Counted from the first letter of the stretch, positions 1 through 6,352 are shown. The stretch: 13,267 nt of DNA from Bacteroidales bacterium (GCA_029933495.1 JAOZOC010000035.1:1-13267), one strand, 5' to 3'. The notes: a model not told the origin generated them from the sequence alone. Program-made: numbers and translations.

Positions 1-2
1 TT

Positions 3-299
3 GGCCATATGGCACAGGGTGAAATGAACTGGATGTTAACGGGCATTGTAGTTGTGGCCGTTATTATCGGTTCACAATTGGGTGGCAGATATATGACCCA
101 AAAAGCAAAATCGAAACAGGTGAAAGTCATATATGCCATCATACTGCTTGTTATTGCCGCCAAAATGACCTACGGTGCAATTACCTACCAGGCGAAACAC
201 AAAACAGACATCCCCGAAAATAGACCGACGGAAACATCTATGCGACTTATCCCTCAAGCACATAATAATTCTGGTTTTCTGAAAATTTTACCGGTATGA
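3..299 (+). CDS. TauE/SafE-family sulfite/sulfonate-type permease, C-terminal part (5' end outside window)
   Basis: The frame is open from the window edge, so this is the end of a longer gene; the ATG at 9 is probably internal. Two hydrophobic segments are visible: one starting MLTGIVVVAVIIGSQLGG, and a second ending in IAAKMTYGAI. The pattern of Gly-rich helix, IGSQLGGR, a basic loop and then a helix ending in AxKM is the usual C-terminal end of TauE/SafE permeases (inner-membrane proteins linked to export or uptake of sulfite, sulfonates and other small organic anions). After the last helix comes a polar tail of about 38 residues, longer than is usual for the family. The stop overlaps the next start codon (ATGA), so the two genes are probably translationally coupled. 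Family assignment is fairly sure; substrate is unknown. Confidence 0.72.
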   Translation, partial: GHMAQGEMNWMLTGIVVVAVIIGSQLGGRYMTQKAKSKQVKVIYAIILLVIAAKMTYGAITYQAKHKTDIPENRPTETSMRLIPQAHNNSGFLKILPV

Positions 300-1291
300 A
301 GATAAATGGATTAGTGCTGCTTTTGCTTATTTGCACCTTTCGGGTTAATGCACAAAAAACAAGTGATATTCCCGTCGAATGGCATTCATATACCCAATTG
401 CGGGCTGCTTCAAATTTTGATGATTATACCAACTTTTCTGTTCGCCGCTTGAAGTTCTGGATCAAATCAAAGCCGGAATTTTCAAAACATTGGTCGTTTA
501 AAGCGCAGGCTATTTTCATGAGCCTCCAAAAAGAAAAATTCTTTTTACAGGATATATTTGTGGATTATCGTTGGGGAAATTCATCCATCCGTTTCGGGCA
601 GTTTATTCCTAAATTCAGCGTGCAGCGTTTCCAACCCGACTATCTGATACCGAGTGTCGAGCGTTCACGACCTGTCATGTTCCTCATTCCCGACGGGACA
701 CTTGGTGTGCGCGATATCGGAGCCCAATACAATCTGCATGACAATAAAAAAAGATTGGAATTTAACGCAGGGATTTTTAACGGATATGGGATCAAGTATT
801 ACCGTTTCGATAATCAGGGCATCATGCTGACCCACAATTTATCCTACACTTTCGCTTTAAATAAATCGAAATTGCGGCTGGGTTATTCTGTAATGTACCG
901 CAAAGCAGATGAATTACAATTACTGCGGATATTGCCAGATACAGTGCTGTATTCAGGAGATGAATATCATTGGAACGTTTATGCTTTATTTACGAGTAAG
1001 GTTTTTAATTTCCAGGCCGAATATTTCCAGGCCAATCTTTCAAATGGGATTGCCGAAGGCTATTATGGTTTAGCAACTATTAAACTCAATCCGAAGAACC
1101 AGATTTTTTTAACTTACGATCTCTACGAAAGTATTTACGCATCGGATTTAAACAAACCACAAGTCAATATCGGTTACAATTATTTAATGGATGATTACAA
1201 AATGATGCTGACCCTCGATACCGGTTTCCGTGAAGTTGGAGGAAAGCTAAGTAATATCACGGTTTTACAATTTCAATTATTTATTCACTAA
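296..1291 (+). CDS. Porin O/P-like outer-membrane beta-barrel protein
   Basis: This 331-residue protein starts with a clear signal peptide (about residues 1-19, ending VNA before Q20). The mature part is rich in alternating polar/aromatic stretches typical of beta strands. Features resembling phosphate-selective porin O/P proteins include the early strand VRRLKFWIKSKPE, the strand IRFGQFIPKFSVQRF, the following PSVERSRPV segment, and LGVRDIGAQY. Such proteins form outer-membrane pores for small anions or other solutes. It is shorter than many family members (often around 400 residues) and ends in FQLFIH, so the last residue is not the usual terminal aromatic. Its start overlaps the stop of the upstream TauE-like gene, suggesting that an inner-membrane transporter and an outer-membrane pore are made together. 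Substrate unknown. Confidence 0.75.
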   Translation: MKINGLVLLLLICTFRVNAQKTSDIPVEWHSYTQLRAASNFDDYTNFSVRRLKFWIKSKPEFSKHWSFKAQAIFMSLQKEKFFLQDIFVDYRWGNSSIRFGQFIPKFSVQRFQPDYLIPSVERSRPVMFLIPDGTLGVRDIGAQYNLHDNKKRLEFNAGIFNGYGIKYYRFDNQGIMLTHNLSYTFALNKSKLRLGYSVMYRKADELQLLRILPDTVLYSGDEYHWNVYALFTSKVFNFQAEYFQANLSNGIAEGYYGLATIKLNPKNQIFLTYDLYESIYASDLNKPQVNIGYNYLMDDYKMMLTLDTGFREVGGKLSNITVLQFQLFIH

Positions 1292-1293
1292 AT

Positions 1294-1346
1294 CAAATGA
1301 CGCGCGCAGCGCAAATGACAAGCCTCCTATGCCAAGGCTTCGGAGG
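1294..1346. repeat. Short GC-rich palindromic element between porin and FmdE genes
   Basis: Two direct copies of CAAATGAC (1294-1301, 1312-1319) flank GCGC-gca-GCGC, a perfect small hairpin. Immediately after is an imperfect palindrome with CCTCC (1323-1327) facing GGAGG (1342-1346) around an inner GCCAAGGC. AAGCC (1320-1324) can alternatively pair with GGCTT (1336-1340). No T-run follows, so it is not a normal intrinsic terminator. The block is clearly more GC-rich than the AT-rich DNA on both sides. It may be a dispersed intergenic repeat or an RNA-processing hairpin; only a genome search could tell. Confidence 0.4.
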
Positions 1347-1386
1347 ATAAAACAAAGAAATTATTAACAGTTAAAACAATAATAAA

Positions 1387-1989
1387 ATGACTAATGCAAA
1401 AGACTGGCTCGAATTCGGGCAAAAATTTCACGGGCATAAATGTCCGGCCATGCCAAACGGCTTGAGGGTAGCAGCCGCTGCCATGAACAAATTGGACGTT
1501 GAACGTACCGGCGACAGTGCTATCCATGCCATCCTTGAACTCGGCGATAACCATTGCGCAACCTGTTTTGCCGATGGCGTACAGGTGATCACCGGATGTA
1601 CTTTTGGTAAAGGCAATATCGAGAAAAGCCACAAGGGCAAATGGGGTTTGACCTTAATCGATAAAAAAACAAAAAAGGCAGTCAGGGTGAGCCCAAAAGC
1701 CGAGGCCATGCTTCAAACCAAGAAAACTGATTTTTTCAAAAATTACCGCGAAAAGGGTGTTCCCCCAACACAGGTTCCCGATGATGCCGTTCAGCCACTC
1801 GTTGAAAAAGTGATGAATGCGCCCGAAGAAATGATCATGAATGTTTCGGAAGTTTTTGATTATCCCTGGAAAGAAGGGGCACACACCTTCAACAGCTTTG
1901 CTTGCGAAGAATGTGGCGAAATGGTCGTTACCGAATATGCACGCATAAAGGGCAATAAACACGTTTGCCAGGATTGCGCAGCTAAATAA
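1387..1989 (+). CDS. FmdE-family protein with C-terminal zinc finger (paralog 1)
   Basis: The 200-residue product resembles subunit E of formylmethanofuran dehydrogenase (Pfam FmdE). The N-terminal core carries FHGHKCP (His15, His17, Cys19), then HCATCFADGVQ (Cys57, Cys60, Asp63) and TGCTFGKGN (residues 69-77), the family's signature blocks. A C-terminal treble-clef-type zinc finger is formed by CEEC (173/176) and CQDC (194/197). In methanogens FmdE accompanies molybdenum/tungsten formylmethanofuran dehydrogenase, but stand-alone bacterial FmdE proteins have no settled function. No other methanogenesis gene is present here, so a methanogenic role is not supported. No strong Shine-Dalgarno precedes the ATG, which is common in Bacteroidota. 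A probable terminator follows, so it may be transcribed apart from the next paralog. Confidence 0.88.
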   Translation: MTNAKDWLEFGQKFHGHKCPAMPNGLRVAAAAMNKLDVERTGDSAIHAILELGDNHCATCFADGVQVITGCTFGKGNIEKSHKGKWGLTLIDKKTKKAVRVSPKAEAMLQTKKTDFFKNYREKGVPPTQVPDDAVQPLVEKVMNAPEEMIMNVSEVFDYPWKEGAHTFNSFACEECGEMVVTEYARIKGNKHVCQDCAAK

Positions 1990-2004
1990 AATTTATTATG
2001 TGTC

Positions 2005-2043
2005 GAGAGCTGTTCTTATTGAAATAAGCTCCCTCTATTTTTT
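2005..2043 (+). terminator. Probable intrinsic terminator after the first FmdE gene
   Basis: An imperfect hairpin is built from GAG-AGC (2005-2010) plus CTTATT (2015-2020) pairing with AATAAG (2023-2028), GCT and CTC further down, with a small bulge on each side. It is followed directly by TATTTTTT. Position, 15 nt after the stop codon, fits a terminator. The tip loop is tight (GA plus opening of the last pair) and the stem AT-rich, so strength is uncertain. Confidence 0.45.
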
Positions 2044-2069
2044 AATGATTTCAAGTAAAATTTAAAGTT

Positions 2070-2699
2070 ATGTTTCAAATTCCAGACTGGGCATTTGAGT
2101 TTCACGGCCACAAATGTCCTTTTATGCCCATCGGTTACCGGATGGGTACTTTGGCCATGCAAAAACTAAGGGTAAACAAAAGCCCAAACCACGAGATGCA
2201 TGTACTTTCCGAAATGGGAGTAGGCCATCCGCAAGGCTGTATGCAAGACGGCATCATGGCCTCTACCGGGGCCACCTTTGGAAAAGGCTTGATAGAAAAA
2301 CTGTATTACGGGAAAGTAGCTGCTACCTTTTGGTATCCCGAAAAAGGGGGAATCCGTATAGCGCTGAAAAATGAGTTTGCCGATTCTTTGGCACCCCACG
2401 AATTTTTCAAATTCCGCAAAAAAGGTATTCAACCGTCTGAGATTCCCGAAGATGTCAGACAGGACATTATTAATAGGGTATTAAAGGCAACTGACGAAGA
2501 ATTGTTCAATGTGAAAATGTTGCCCGATTTTAAATACACGCCCTTGAAAGGCTCATTTAACAAAACAAAATGTGAAGTCTGCGGGGAATATGTATTTGAG
2601 CGTTACCTGCGGATCAAAGACGGCAAAAAAGTTTGTATCCCCTGCTCGGGACAGGAACCTGCCGAAAAGGGATTTTACTATCCGGGCTTTGAAAATTAG
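2070..2699 (+). CDS. FmdE-family protein with C-terminal zinc finger (paralog 2, diverged)
   Basis: This 209-residue protein shares the overall plan of the FmdE protein just upstream: FHGHKCPFMP (His12, His14, Cys16), a central GCMQDGIMASTGATFGKG block (Cys57, Asp60), and a zinc finger at Cys168/171 and Cys189/192. Two cysteines of the upstream paralog are replaced: the one at paralog-1 position 57 is Pro, and the one at 71 is Ala. The tandem therefore looks like a duplication with functional divergence of the metal- or substrate-binding site. It is followed after 61 nt by the split permease genes and probably starts that transcription unit, though no convincing TAnnTTTG promoter is visible in the gap before it. 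Family is sure; biochemical role is unknown. Confidence 0.86.
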   Translation: MFQIPDWAFEFHGHKCPFMPIGYRMGTLAMQKLRVNKSPNHEMHVLSEMGVGHPQGCMQDGIMASTGATFGKGLIEKLYYGKVAATFWYPEKGGIRIALKNEFADSLAPHEFFKFRKKGIQPSEIPEDVRQDIINRVLKATDEELFNVKMLPDFKYTPLKGSFNKTKCEVCGEYVFERYLRIKDGKKVCIPCSGQEPAEKGFYYPGFEN

Positions 2700-2760
2700 G
2701 TTTCAATATATGAATGCTAAACCCTGCAAATGAATGGCAAAAACATAAAAAGGAAATAGT

Positions 2761-3240
2761 ATGATTGCAATGACGGTAGTTACAGGGATTCTTATTGTTA
2801 TTTCTTTTTTGTTCGATCGCGAAAAAACAATAGCAGGGATCAAAAAGGGATGGATGCAATTCATGAAGATATTACCCACCTTATTATCGGTGATCATCAT
2901 CATCAGCGTTGTCCTGCACTTTATTTCCAACGAAGTGCTCATGGATTACCTTGGTGCAAAAGCCGGATGGGGTGCATATTTATCGGCAGCCATTCTTGGT
3001 TCCATTTCAATTCTCCCGGGCTTTATCGCATATCCCTTATCGGGGATACTTGTTCATTCAGGGGTTAGTTTATCGGTAATTGCCGTATTTATCACAACTC
3101 TGAAAATGGTGGGGATTTTGACCATTCCCATCGAAAAAAAATATTTCGGGCTAAAAACAGCAATTATCAGGAATACACTCAGCTTTTTCGGTGCCATCAT
3201 CGTTGGGGGCATTATGGCTTTTATTTACTATTTAATTTAA
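2761..3240 (+). CDS. Half-size permease, ArsP_1/DUF318-like (first half)
   Basis: This 159-residue membrane protein has hydrophobic segments at about 2-18, 36-57, 72-122 (long, probably several crossings or a re-entrant part) and 136-158. Its second half (residues 90-137) aligns without gaps to residues 102-149 of the next gene product, sharing A90, P92, G101, S103, M116, E125, G130, L131 and R137. This pattern fits the predicted permease family DUF318/ArsP_1, whose full-length members are about 300-350 residues; the two halves here add up to 337. Basic residues cluster in the loops at 20-35 and 125-137, while both ends are uncharged, suggesting N-out/C-out. An AAAAGGAAA stretch before the ATG can act as ribosome binding site. 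Substrate unknown; ArsP itself exports trivalent organoarsenicals. Confidence 0.68.
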   Translation: MIAMTVVTGILIVISFLFDREKTIAGIKKGWMQFMKILPTLLSVIIIISVVLHFISNEVLMDYLGAKAGWGAYLSAAILGSISILPGFIAYPLSGILVHSGVSLSVIAVFITTLKMVGILTIPIEKKYFGLKTAIIRNTLSFFGAIIVGGIMAFIYYLI

Positions 3241-3243
3241 AAA

Positions 3244-3780
3244 ATGATGAAGCAGTATTTAATGAAATATAAATTTGATTATGCAATTATTACTGCATTT
3301 ACCATATTTGTGGCCGGTTCTTTTTATTTTCATTTTAATCCGGGGGTTCAAATTTTCAAGGACAATTTCCGGATGTTCTTAAAGGAAATGATTTTCGTGC
3401 TGCCGGTTATGTTTATAATTATTGGCCTGTTTGATGTATGGATATCCAAAGAAAAAGTCCAAAAACATATCGGGGAAAATTCAGGCATTAAAGGCATTTT
3501 GCTTGTGATGCTTTTGGCTTTTTTGCAGTCCGGGCCTTTGTACGCCGCTTTTCCCGTAGCCTTTTTATTAAAAGAAAAAGGATGCTCCTCGGTAAACATA
3601 TTTATCTACCTGAGTGCTTTTACAATGGCCAAAATTCCCATGCTGACTTTTGAAATAGGGTTTCTCGGTTTAAATTTTTCCCTCCTCCGCCTCGTACTTT
3701 CAGTCCCGGTTTTTATTTTAATAGGCTTTGTTATGGGAAAATATTTTGACAAAAATAAATGTGAAATCAAAAATATATAA
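3244..3780 (+). CDS. Half-size permease, ArsP_1/DUF318-like (second half)
   Basis: The 178-residue product has membrane segments at about 12-30, 46-66, 82-135 (long, probably several crossings) and 143-165. The SGPLYAAFP motif (96-104), the KGCSS turn (112-116), and KIPMLTFEIGFLG (130-142) followed by LLR match the conserved blocks of DUF318/ArsP_1 permeases. Lysines and arginines concentrate at the N-terminus, in the loop at 68-84 and in the C-terminal tail, predicting N-in/C-in, opposite to the partner encoded just upstream. The start codon lies three bases after the previous stop and in the same reading frame (TAA AAA ATG). The two products probably assemble as a heterodimeric transporter in the inner membrane. 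The gene's end is 10 nt before the rhodanese gene. Confidence 0.7.
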   Translation: MMKQYLMKYKFDYAIITAFTIFVAGSFYFHFNPGVQIFKDNFRMFLKEMIFVLPVMFIIIGLFDVWISKEKVQKHIGENSGIKGILLVMLLAFLQSGPLYAAFPVAFLLKEKGCSSVNIFIYLSAFTMAKIPMLTFEIGFLGLNFSLLRLVLSVPVFILIGFVMGKYFDKNKCEIKNI

Positions 3781-3790
3781 AATTAAAACT

Positions 3791-4177
3791 ATGACAACAT
3801 TTGAAGATTACATCAGAAAATTTGATTACCCATCGATCCCTGCCATGAAAATGAGCAGTAAGCGATTGATTGAGTTACTCCCTTCCGATACCTTGCAGGT
3901 TATTGACATCCGCTTTAAGGAAGAATATGAAATATGGAACAGCGGTTTGTTCAAAAACATCCCGATCAATGAATTGCCCGACCGACTTGATGAGCTGGAA
4001 AAAGATAAAATAATCGTATTGGTTTGTCCGAATAATATCCGGTCGAACGTTGCCATGCACTATCTGATGACCAAAGGCTTTAATGTTAAATTTCTCGCCG
4101 ACGGCCTCCTTACTACTTTCAATTCTTTGCTGCTCGAGAGTGAGGCAGACAATTTGTATCAACTGTTAAACAGATAA
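3791..4177 (+). CDS. Single-domain rhodanese-like protein
   Basis: I take the ATG at 3791 as start, giving 128 residues; the open frame extends further upstream but overlaps the permease gene and adds no rhodanese sequence. VIDIRFKEEYEIWNSGLFKNIPINEL (residues 38-61 region) is the usual first half of a rhodanese fold, with the DIR motif and a hydrophobic NIPI step. The active-site loop is CPNNIRS: nucleophile Cys79, with Arg84 and Ser85 in the standard C-x4-R-S/T spacing, so it should be able to carry a persulfide. No signal peptide is present; it is cytoplasmic. Position between a permease pair and an iron-sulfur flavoprotein suggests it delivers or accepts sulfane sulfur (or a similar thiophilic group) in the same process. 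That link is inference. Confidence 0.82.
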   Translation: MTTFEDYIRKFDYPSIPAMKMSSKRLIELLPSDTLQVIDIRFKEEYEIWNSGLFKNIPINELPDRLDELEKDKIIVLVCPNNIRSNVAMHYLMTKGFNVKFLADGLLTTFNSLLLESEADNLYQLLNR

Positions 4178-4182
4178 GGCTT

Positions 4183-4731
4183 ATGAAAGTACTGGCAATT
4201 TATGGAAGCCCCCGCAAAGAGGGCAACACGGCCCGGATGATGGATGCAGCTTTATCCGCATTCCCGGATTCAGCAGAAATACAGCGGGTCTTTTTAGGGC
4301 AACTGGATTTATCAGGATGCGGCCCATGCAGGGAATGCAAGACAACGGGCAATTGCGTGGTAAACGACGATATGCAAAAGGTTTTTGAGCAGATGCTGTG
4401 GGCCGAAATCATCATCTTCGGCAGTCCGTCACAATTTTCTGACGTCAGTGTTGACATCAAAAAACTCATGGAACGTACCTGGTGGATGAAAGGCCAACTG
4501 AAAAACAAGATCGGAGGCTACGTAGTTACCGGGAGGAGGTATATGGAAAGCACCCTGAACACACTTCATGCCTTTATGCTCCGCCACCGAATGATACTCG
4601 GTGGCAGTGGTGCCCTCGGCTTCACCTTTACGGAAATGGGAAACCTTGATAACGACCCGCTGGCACTAAGAGATGCAAAAAACACCGGTAAGAGGCTAAT
4701 GGAATTGTATGGGTTTATTTATTCTAAATAA
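4183..4731 (+). CDS. Iron-sulfur flavoprotein / NADPH-dependent FMN reductase family
   Basis: The 182-residue protein begins with a flavodoxin-like fold: the beta strand KVLAIYGS is followed by SPRKEGNT, the FMN-phosphate loop. Residues 46-58 hold Cys46, Cys49, Cys52 and Cys58 (C-x2-C-x2-C-x5-C), the compact cysteine motif of iron-sulfur flavoproteins, which bind a [4Fe-4S] cluster next to FMN. Later blocks, IIIFGSPSQFSDVSVDIKKLMER and GGYVVTGRR, fit the second FMN-binding loop and the dimer core. These cytoplasmic enzymes pass electrons and are common in anaerobes, where some reduce O2/peroxide or xenobiotics; the true substrate here is unknown. It follows the rhodanese gene after only 5 nt, so it is almost certainly co-transcribed with the permease group. 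Confidence 0.82.
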   Translation: MKVLAIYGSPRKEGNTARMMDAALSAFPDSAEIQRVFLGQLDLSGCGPCRECKTTGNCVVNDDMQKVFEQMLWAEIIIFGSPSQFSDVSVDIKKLMERTWWMKGQLKNKIGGYVVTGRRYMESTLNTLHAFMLRHRMILGGSGALGFTFTEMGNLDNDPLALRDAKNTGKRLMELYGFIYSK

Positions 4732-4733
4732 TG

Positions 4734-4741
4734 TAAATTTG
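4734..4741 (+). promoter_or_regulatory. Possible Bacteroidota -7 element just before the hydrolase gene
   Basis: TAAATTTG matches the TAnnTTTG consensus and is followed by C. No TTG lies at the right distance upstream (the nearest, at 4705-4707, is 26 nt away). Transcription from it would start almost at the ATG at 4750, giving a leaderless or near-leaderless message. It may be chance in AT-rich DNA. Confidence 0.25.
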
Positions 4742-4749
4742 CCAAACAA

Positions 4750-5658
4750 ATGGCCAAAGTTATAATTGCAATACACGGACTGGGTAACAAACCGCCGAAA
4801 GAGCTTCTTGAAAAGTGGGGAGAGATGTCTATTAGAGAAGGAATTGAAAATCTGGGTTTGAAAATAAATCTCCCTGATTTCGAGTTGGTTTACTGGGCAG
4901 ACCTACTCTATGAAAGACCCCAGACACCTGATGTAAAAGATAAAGACAGCCCATTTTATCTTGATGAAATATATACAAAAGCTCCAAAAAAATTCAAGGT
5001 TGAAAAGCATGAGATACGCCAGAAATTTATTGATCTGTTTAAAAAGCTTGTTTATAGCATTTTCCTGGAAAAGGATTATAAATTGCGTTATGCTTTTGTT
5101 TCTCAAAAATTGCTACATAAATATTTTCATGAACTGGAGGTATATTTTAACGGTGACAGCCAATTTGACTCGGAATTTAATTTCCAGGTCAAAGAGGAAA
5201 TCATCAGCCGCCTGACCGGGATATTGAACAGACATCACAATGACGACATAATGCTCGTCAGCCATTCAATGGGTGCAATTATTGCTTTCGATGTTCTAAG
5301 TTTTATTGCTTTAGGTACAAAGATTCATACCTTTGTAACAATGGGTGCACCGCTTGGTGCACCTTTTGTTATGAGCAGGATTGCGGCGCACTCCAAAAGT
5401 ACTTTCGGCACTATAAAACTTCAAACACCGGAGGCAGTGCAGAAACACTGGTATAATTTTTCGGATATTATGGATAAGATAGCACTTGATTATAAACTTG
5501 CCGATGATTTTGCGGCAAACAGCAGGGGTGTAAAATGTACTGATAAACTGGTTACTAACAATTATGTTATGAACCGTATTGCCAACCCTCATAAATCTTT
5601 TGGATACCTGCGAACCCCACAATTTATTCAATGTTTGAAGGAGTTCATTGAAGAATAA
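4750..5658 (+). CDS. Alpha/beta-hydrolase fold serine esterase/lipase-like protein
   Basis: The 302-residue protein starts with KVIIAIHGLGN: the first beta strand and the HG oxyanion motif (His9-Gly12), which also fixes the start codon. The nucleophile elbow is VSHSMG with Ser173 central; the usual G-x-S-x-G has Ser instead of the first Gly, as in several lipase-like families. FVTMGAPLGAP follows as the next core strand. Asp239 or Asp242 in the WYNFSDIMDKIALD segment and His281 in NPHKSFGYL are candidate acid and base. Residues about 60-145 form an inserted helical, charged region, perhaps a lid. No signal peptide or membrane helix is seen, so it is cytoplasmic. It starts 18 nt after the flavoprotein gene and may belong to that operon. 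Substrate unknown. Confidence 0.74.
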   Translation: MAKVIIAIHGLGNKPPKELLEKWGEMSIREGIENLGLKINLPDFELVYWADLLYERPQTPDVKDKDSPFYLDEIYTKAPKKFKVEKHEIRQKFIDLFKKLVYSIFLEKDYKLRYAFVSQKLLHKYFHELEVYFNGDSQFDSEFNFQVKEEIISRLTGILNRHHNDDIMLVSHSMGAIIAFDVLSFIALGTKIHTFVTMGAPLGAPFVMSRIAAHSKSTFGTIKLQTPEAVQKHWYNFSDIMDKIALDYKLADDFAANSRGVKCTDKLVTNNYVMNRIANPHKSFGYLRTPQFIQCLKEFIEE

Positions 5659-5661
5659 CCC

Positions 5662-5678
5662 AAAAAAACTCAAAAAAA
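5662..5678. promoter_or_regulatory. Two phased A7 tracts upstream of the tetR promoter
   Basis: A7 runs start at 5662 and 5672, exactly 10 bp apart and in phase with the helix, 14-30 bp upstream of the -33 TTG. Such phasing produces DNA bending and can act as an UP-element-like activator. This is inference from sequence only. Confidence 0.35.
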
Positions 5679-5681
5679 TAT

Positions 5682-5697
5682 ATGTAAATACTTGACA
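5682..5697. promoter_or_regulatory. Partial TetR operator copy overlapping the tetR -33 element
   Basis: ATGTAAATACTTGACA matches the palindrome upstream of the efflux genes at 11 of 16 positions, sharing the core GTAAnTACTTG. It is a weak palindrome on its own. It contains the TTG of the tetR -33 element, the same register in which the efflux-side palindrome contains a TTG. It lies 41 bp (about four helical turns) from the better copy before the tetR start. Confidence 0.4.
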
Positions 5698-5721
5698 ATT
5701 GAAATAAACATTATAACTTTG
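5692..5721 (+). promoter_or_regulatory. Bacteroidota-type promoter of the tetR gene
   Basis: TTGACA at 5692-5697 serves as -33 element and TAACTTTG at 5714-5721 is an exact match to the -7 consensus TAnnTTTG, again followed by C. The spacing of 19 nt between TTG and TA is within the known range. Transcription should start near 5727-5729, inside the operator directly before the tetR start codon. Confidence 0.75.
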
Positions 5722-5722
5722 C

Positions 5723-5738
5723 AAGCAATTATTTACTT
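5723..5738. promoter_or_regulatory. Predicted TetR operator directly before the tetR start codon
   Basis: AAGCAATTATTTACTT pairs at 6 of 8 positions as a palindrome and matches the reverse complement of the palindrome upstream of the efflux genes at 14 of 16 positions. It covers the predicted transcription start and ends at the base before the ATG. Binding here would block tetR expression (autoregulation). Confidence 0.6.
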
Positions 5739-6332
5739 ATGGAACGTAAGTCAACAAATATAAGGCAGGAAGAAATAAAGGCAGCAGTATTGTCAATTAT
5801 TTTTCGCGACGGTTTAAAGAAGGTTTCGACAAAAAACATCGCCAAAGAGGTGGGTATAAGCGAAGGTAGTATATTCAGGCACTTCAAATCAAAGAAAGAA
5901 ATTATCCTCGCCATAATGGATGATGTGATAAACGACCTTATAGAAGACCTGCGTCGTACTTCGCTTGAGAATTCTCCACCAGCTGACAGACTCTATAATT
6001 ATTTGTGTAAAACGGTTACTTATCTGATTGAAAATAAGGGAATCACAATACTTTTGTTTTCAGAAGCCTCCTATGAAAATGACAATGAAATGATCACAAA
6101 GCTTAACTACATATTTAACAGTCAAAAACAGCTTGCAGTGAAAATAATTTCAGATGGTATAGCTATGGGTTTATGGGATGAAGCTGTTCCGGTTACTGAC
6201 TTTGCAACTTTGTATATGGGCATACCCTTATCCCTGAATATTGAAATGGTTTTAAGCAGAGAAAAATTTGAGCGAAATAACTTTTGCAAAAGAATGTATG
6301 ACCTGATTTTGAAAATTTTGAAGAAAAGTTAG
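5739..6332 (+). CDS. TetR/AcrR-family transcriptional repressor of the adjacent efflux operon
   Basis: The 197-residue protein has the standard TetR plan. The N-terminal DNA-binding domain contains EIKAAVLSIIFRDGLKKVSTKNIAKEVGISEGSIFRHFKSKKEII (about residues 12-56), with the recognition helix around SEGSIFRHF. The remaining C-terminal helices form a ligand-binding and dimerisation domain too variable to predict the inducer. The gene has its own promoter and lies directly upstream of, and in the same direction as, the outer-membrane channel, adaptor and RND pump genes. Matching palindromes at 5723-5738 and 6353-6368 predict that it represses itself and the pump operon and is released by a pump substrate. 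The stop codon is followed by a run of T without a convincing hairpin. Confidence 0.88.
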   Translation: MERKSTNIRQEEIKAAVLSIIFRDGLKKVSTKNIAKEVGISEGSIFRHFKSKKEIILAIMDDVINDLIEDLRRTSLENSPPADRLYNYLCKTVTYLIENKGITILLFSEASYENDNEMITKLNYIFNSQKQLAVKIISDGIAMGLWDEAVPVTDFATLYMGIPLSLNIEMVLSREKFERNNFCKRMYDLILKILKKS

Positions 6333-6352
6333 TTTTTTTTTGAACTATTAAA

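Noticed and set aside
1327..1962. Minus-strand open frames opposite the first FmdE gene
   Set aside because: Their sequences mirror the conserved FmdE coding strand and show no signal, motif or plausible start context.
1387..2699. Methanogenesis (formylmethanofuran dehydrogenase) locus
   Set aside because: Only FmdE-like proteins are present; no catalytic subunits or other methanogenesis genes occur, and the surrounding genes are bacterial outer-membrane types.
3728..3790. Longer N-terminus for the rhodanese gene starting at the ATG at 3728
   Set aside because: It would overlap the end of the second permease gene by over 50 nt and adds 21 residues with no rhodanese features; the ATG at 3791 gives a normal single-domain length.
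5311..5724. 137-codon open frame on the minus strand covering the hydrolase 3' end and tetR promoter
   Set aside because: It overlaps a convincing hydrolase gene and a promoter/operator region, and its protein shows no recognisable domain.
6324..6341. Intrinsic terminator after tetR based on the T-run
   Set aside because: No stable inverted repeat precedes the run of T; the A/T-rich sequence alone is not enough.
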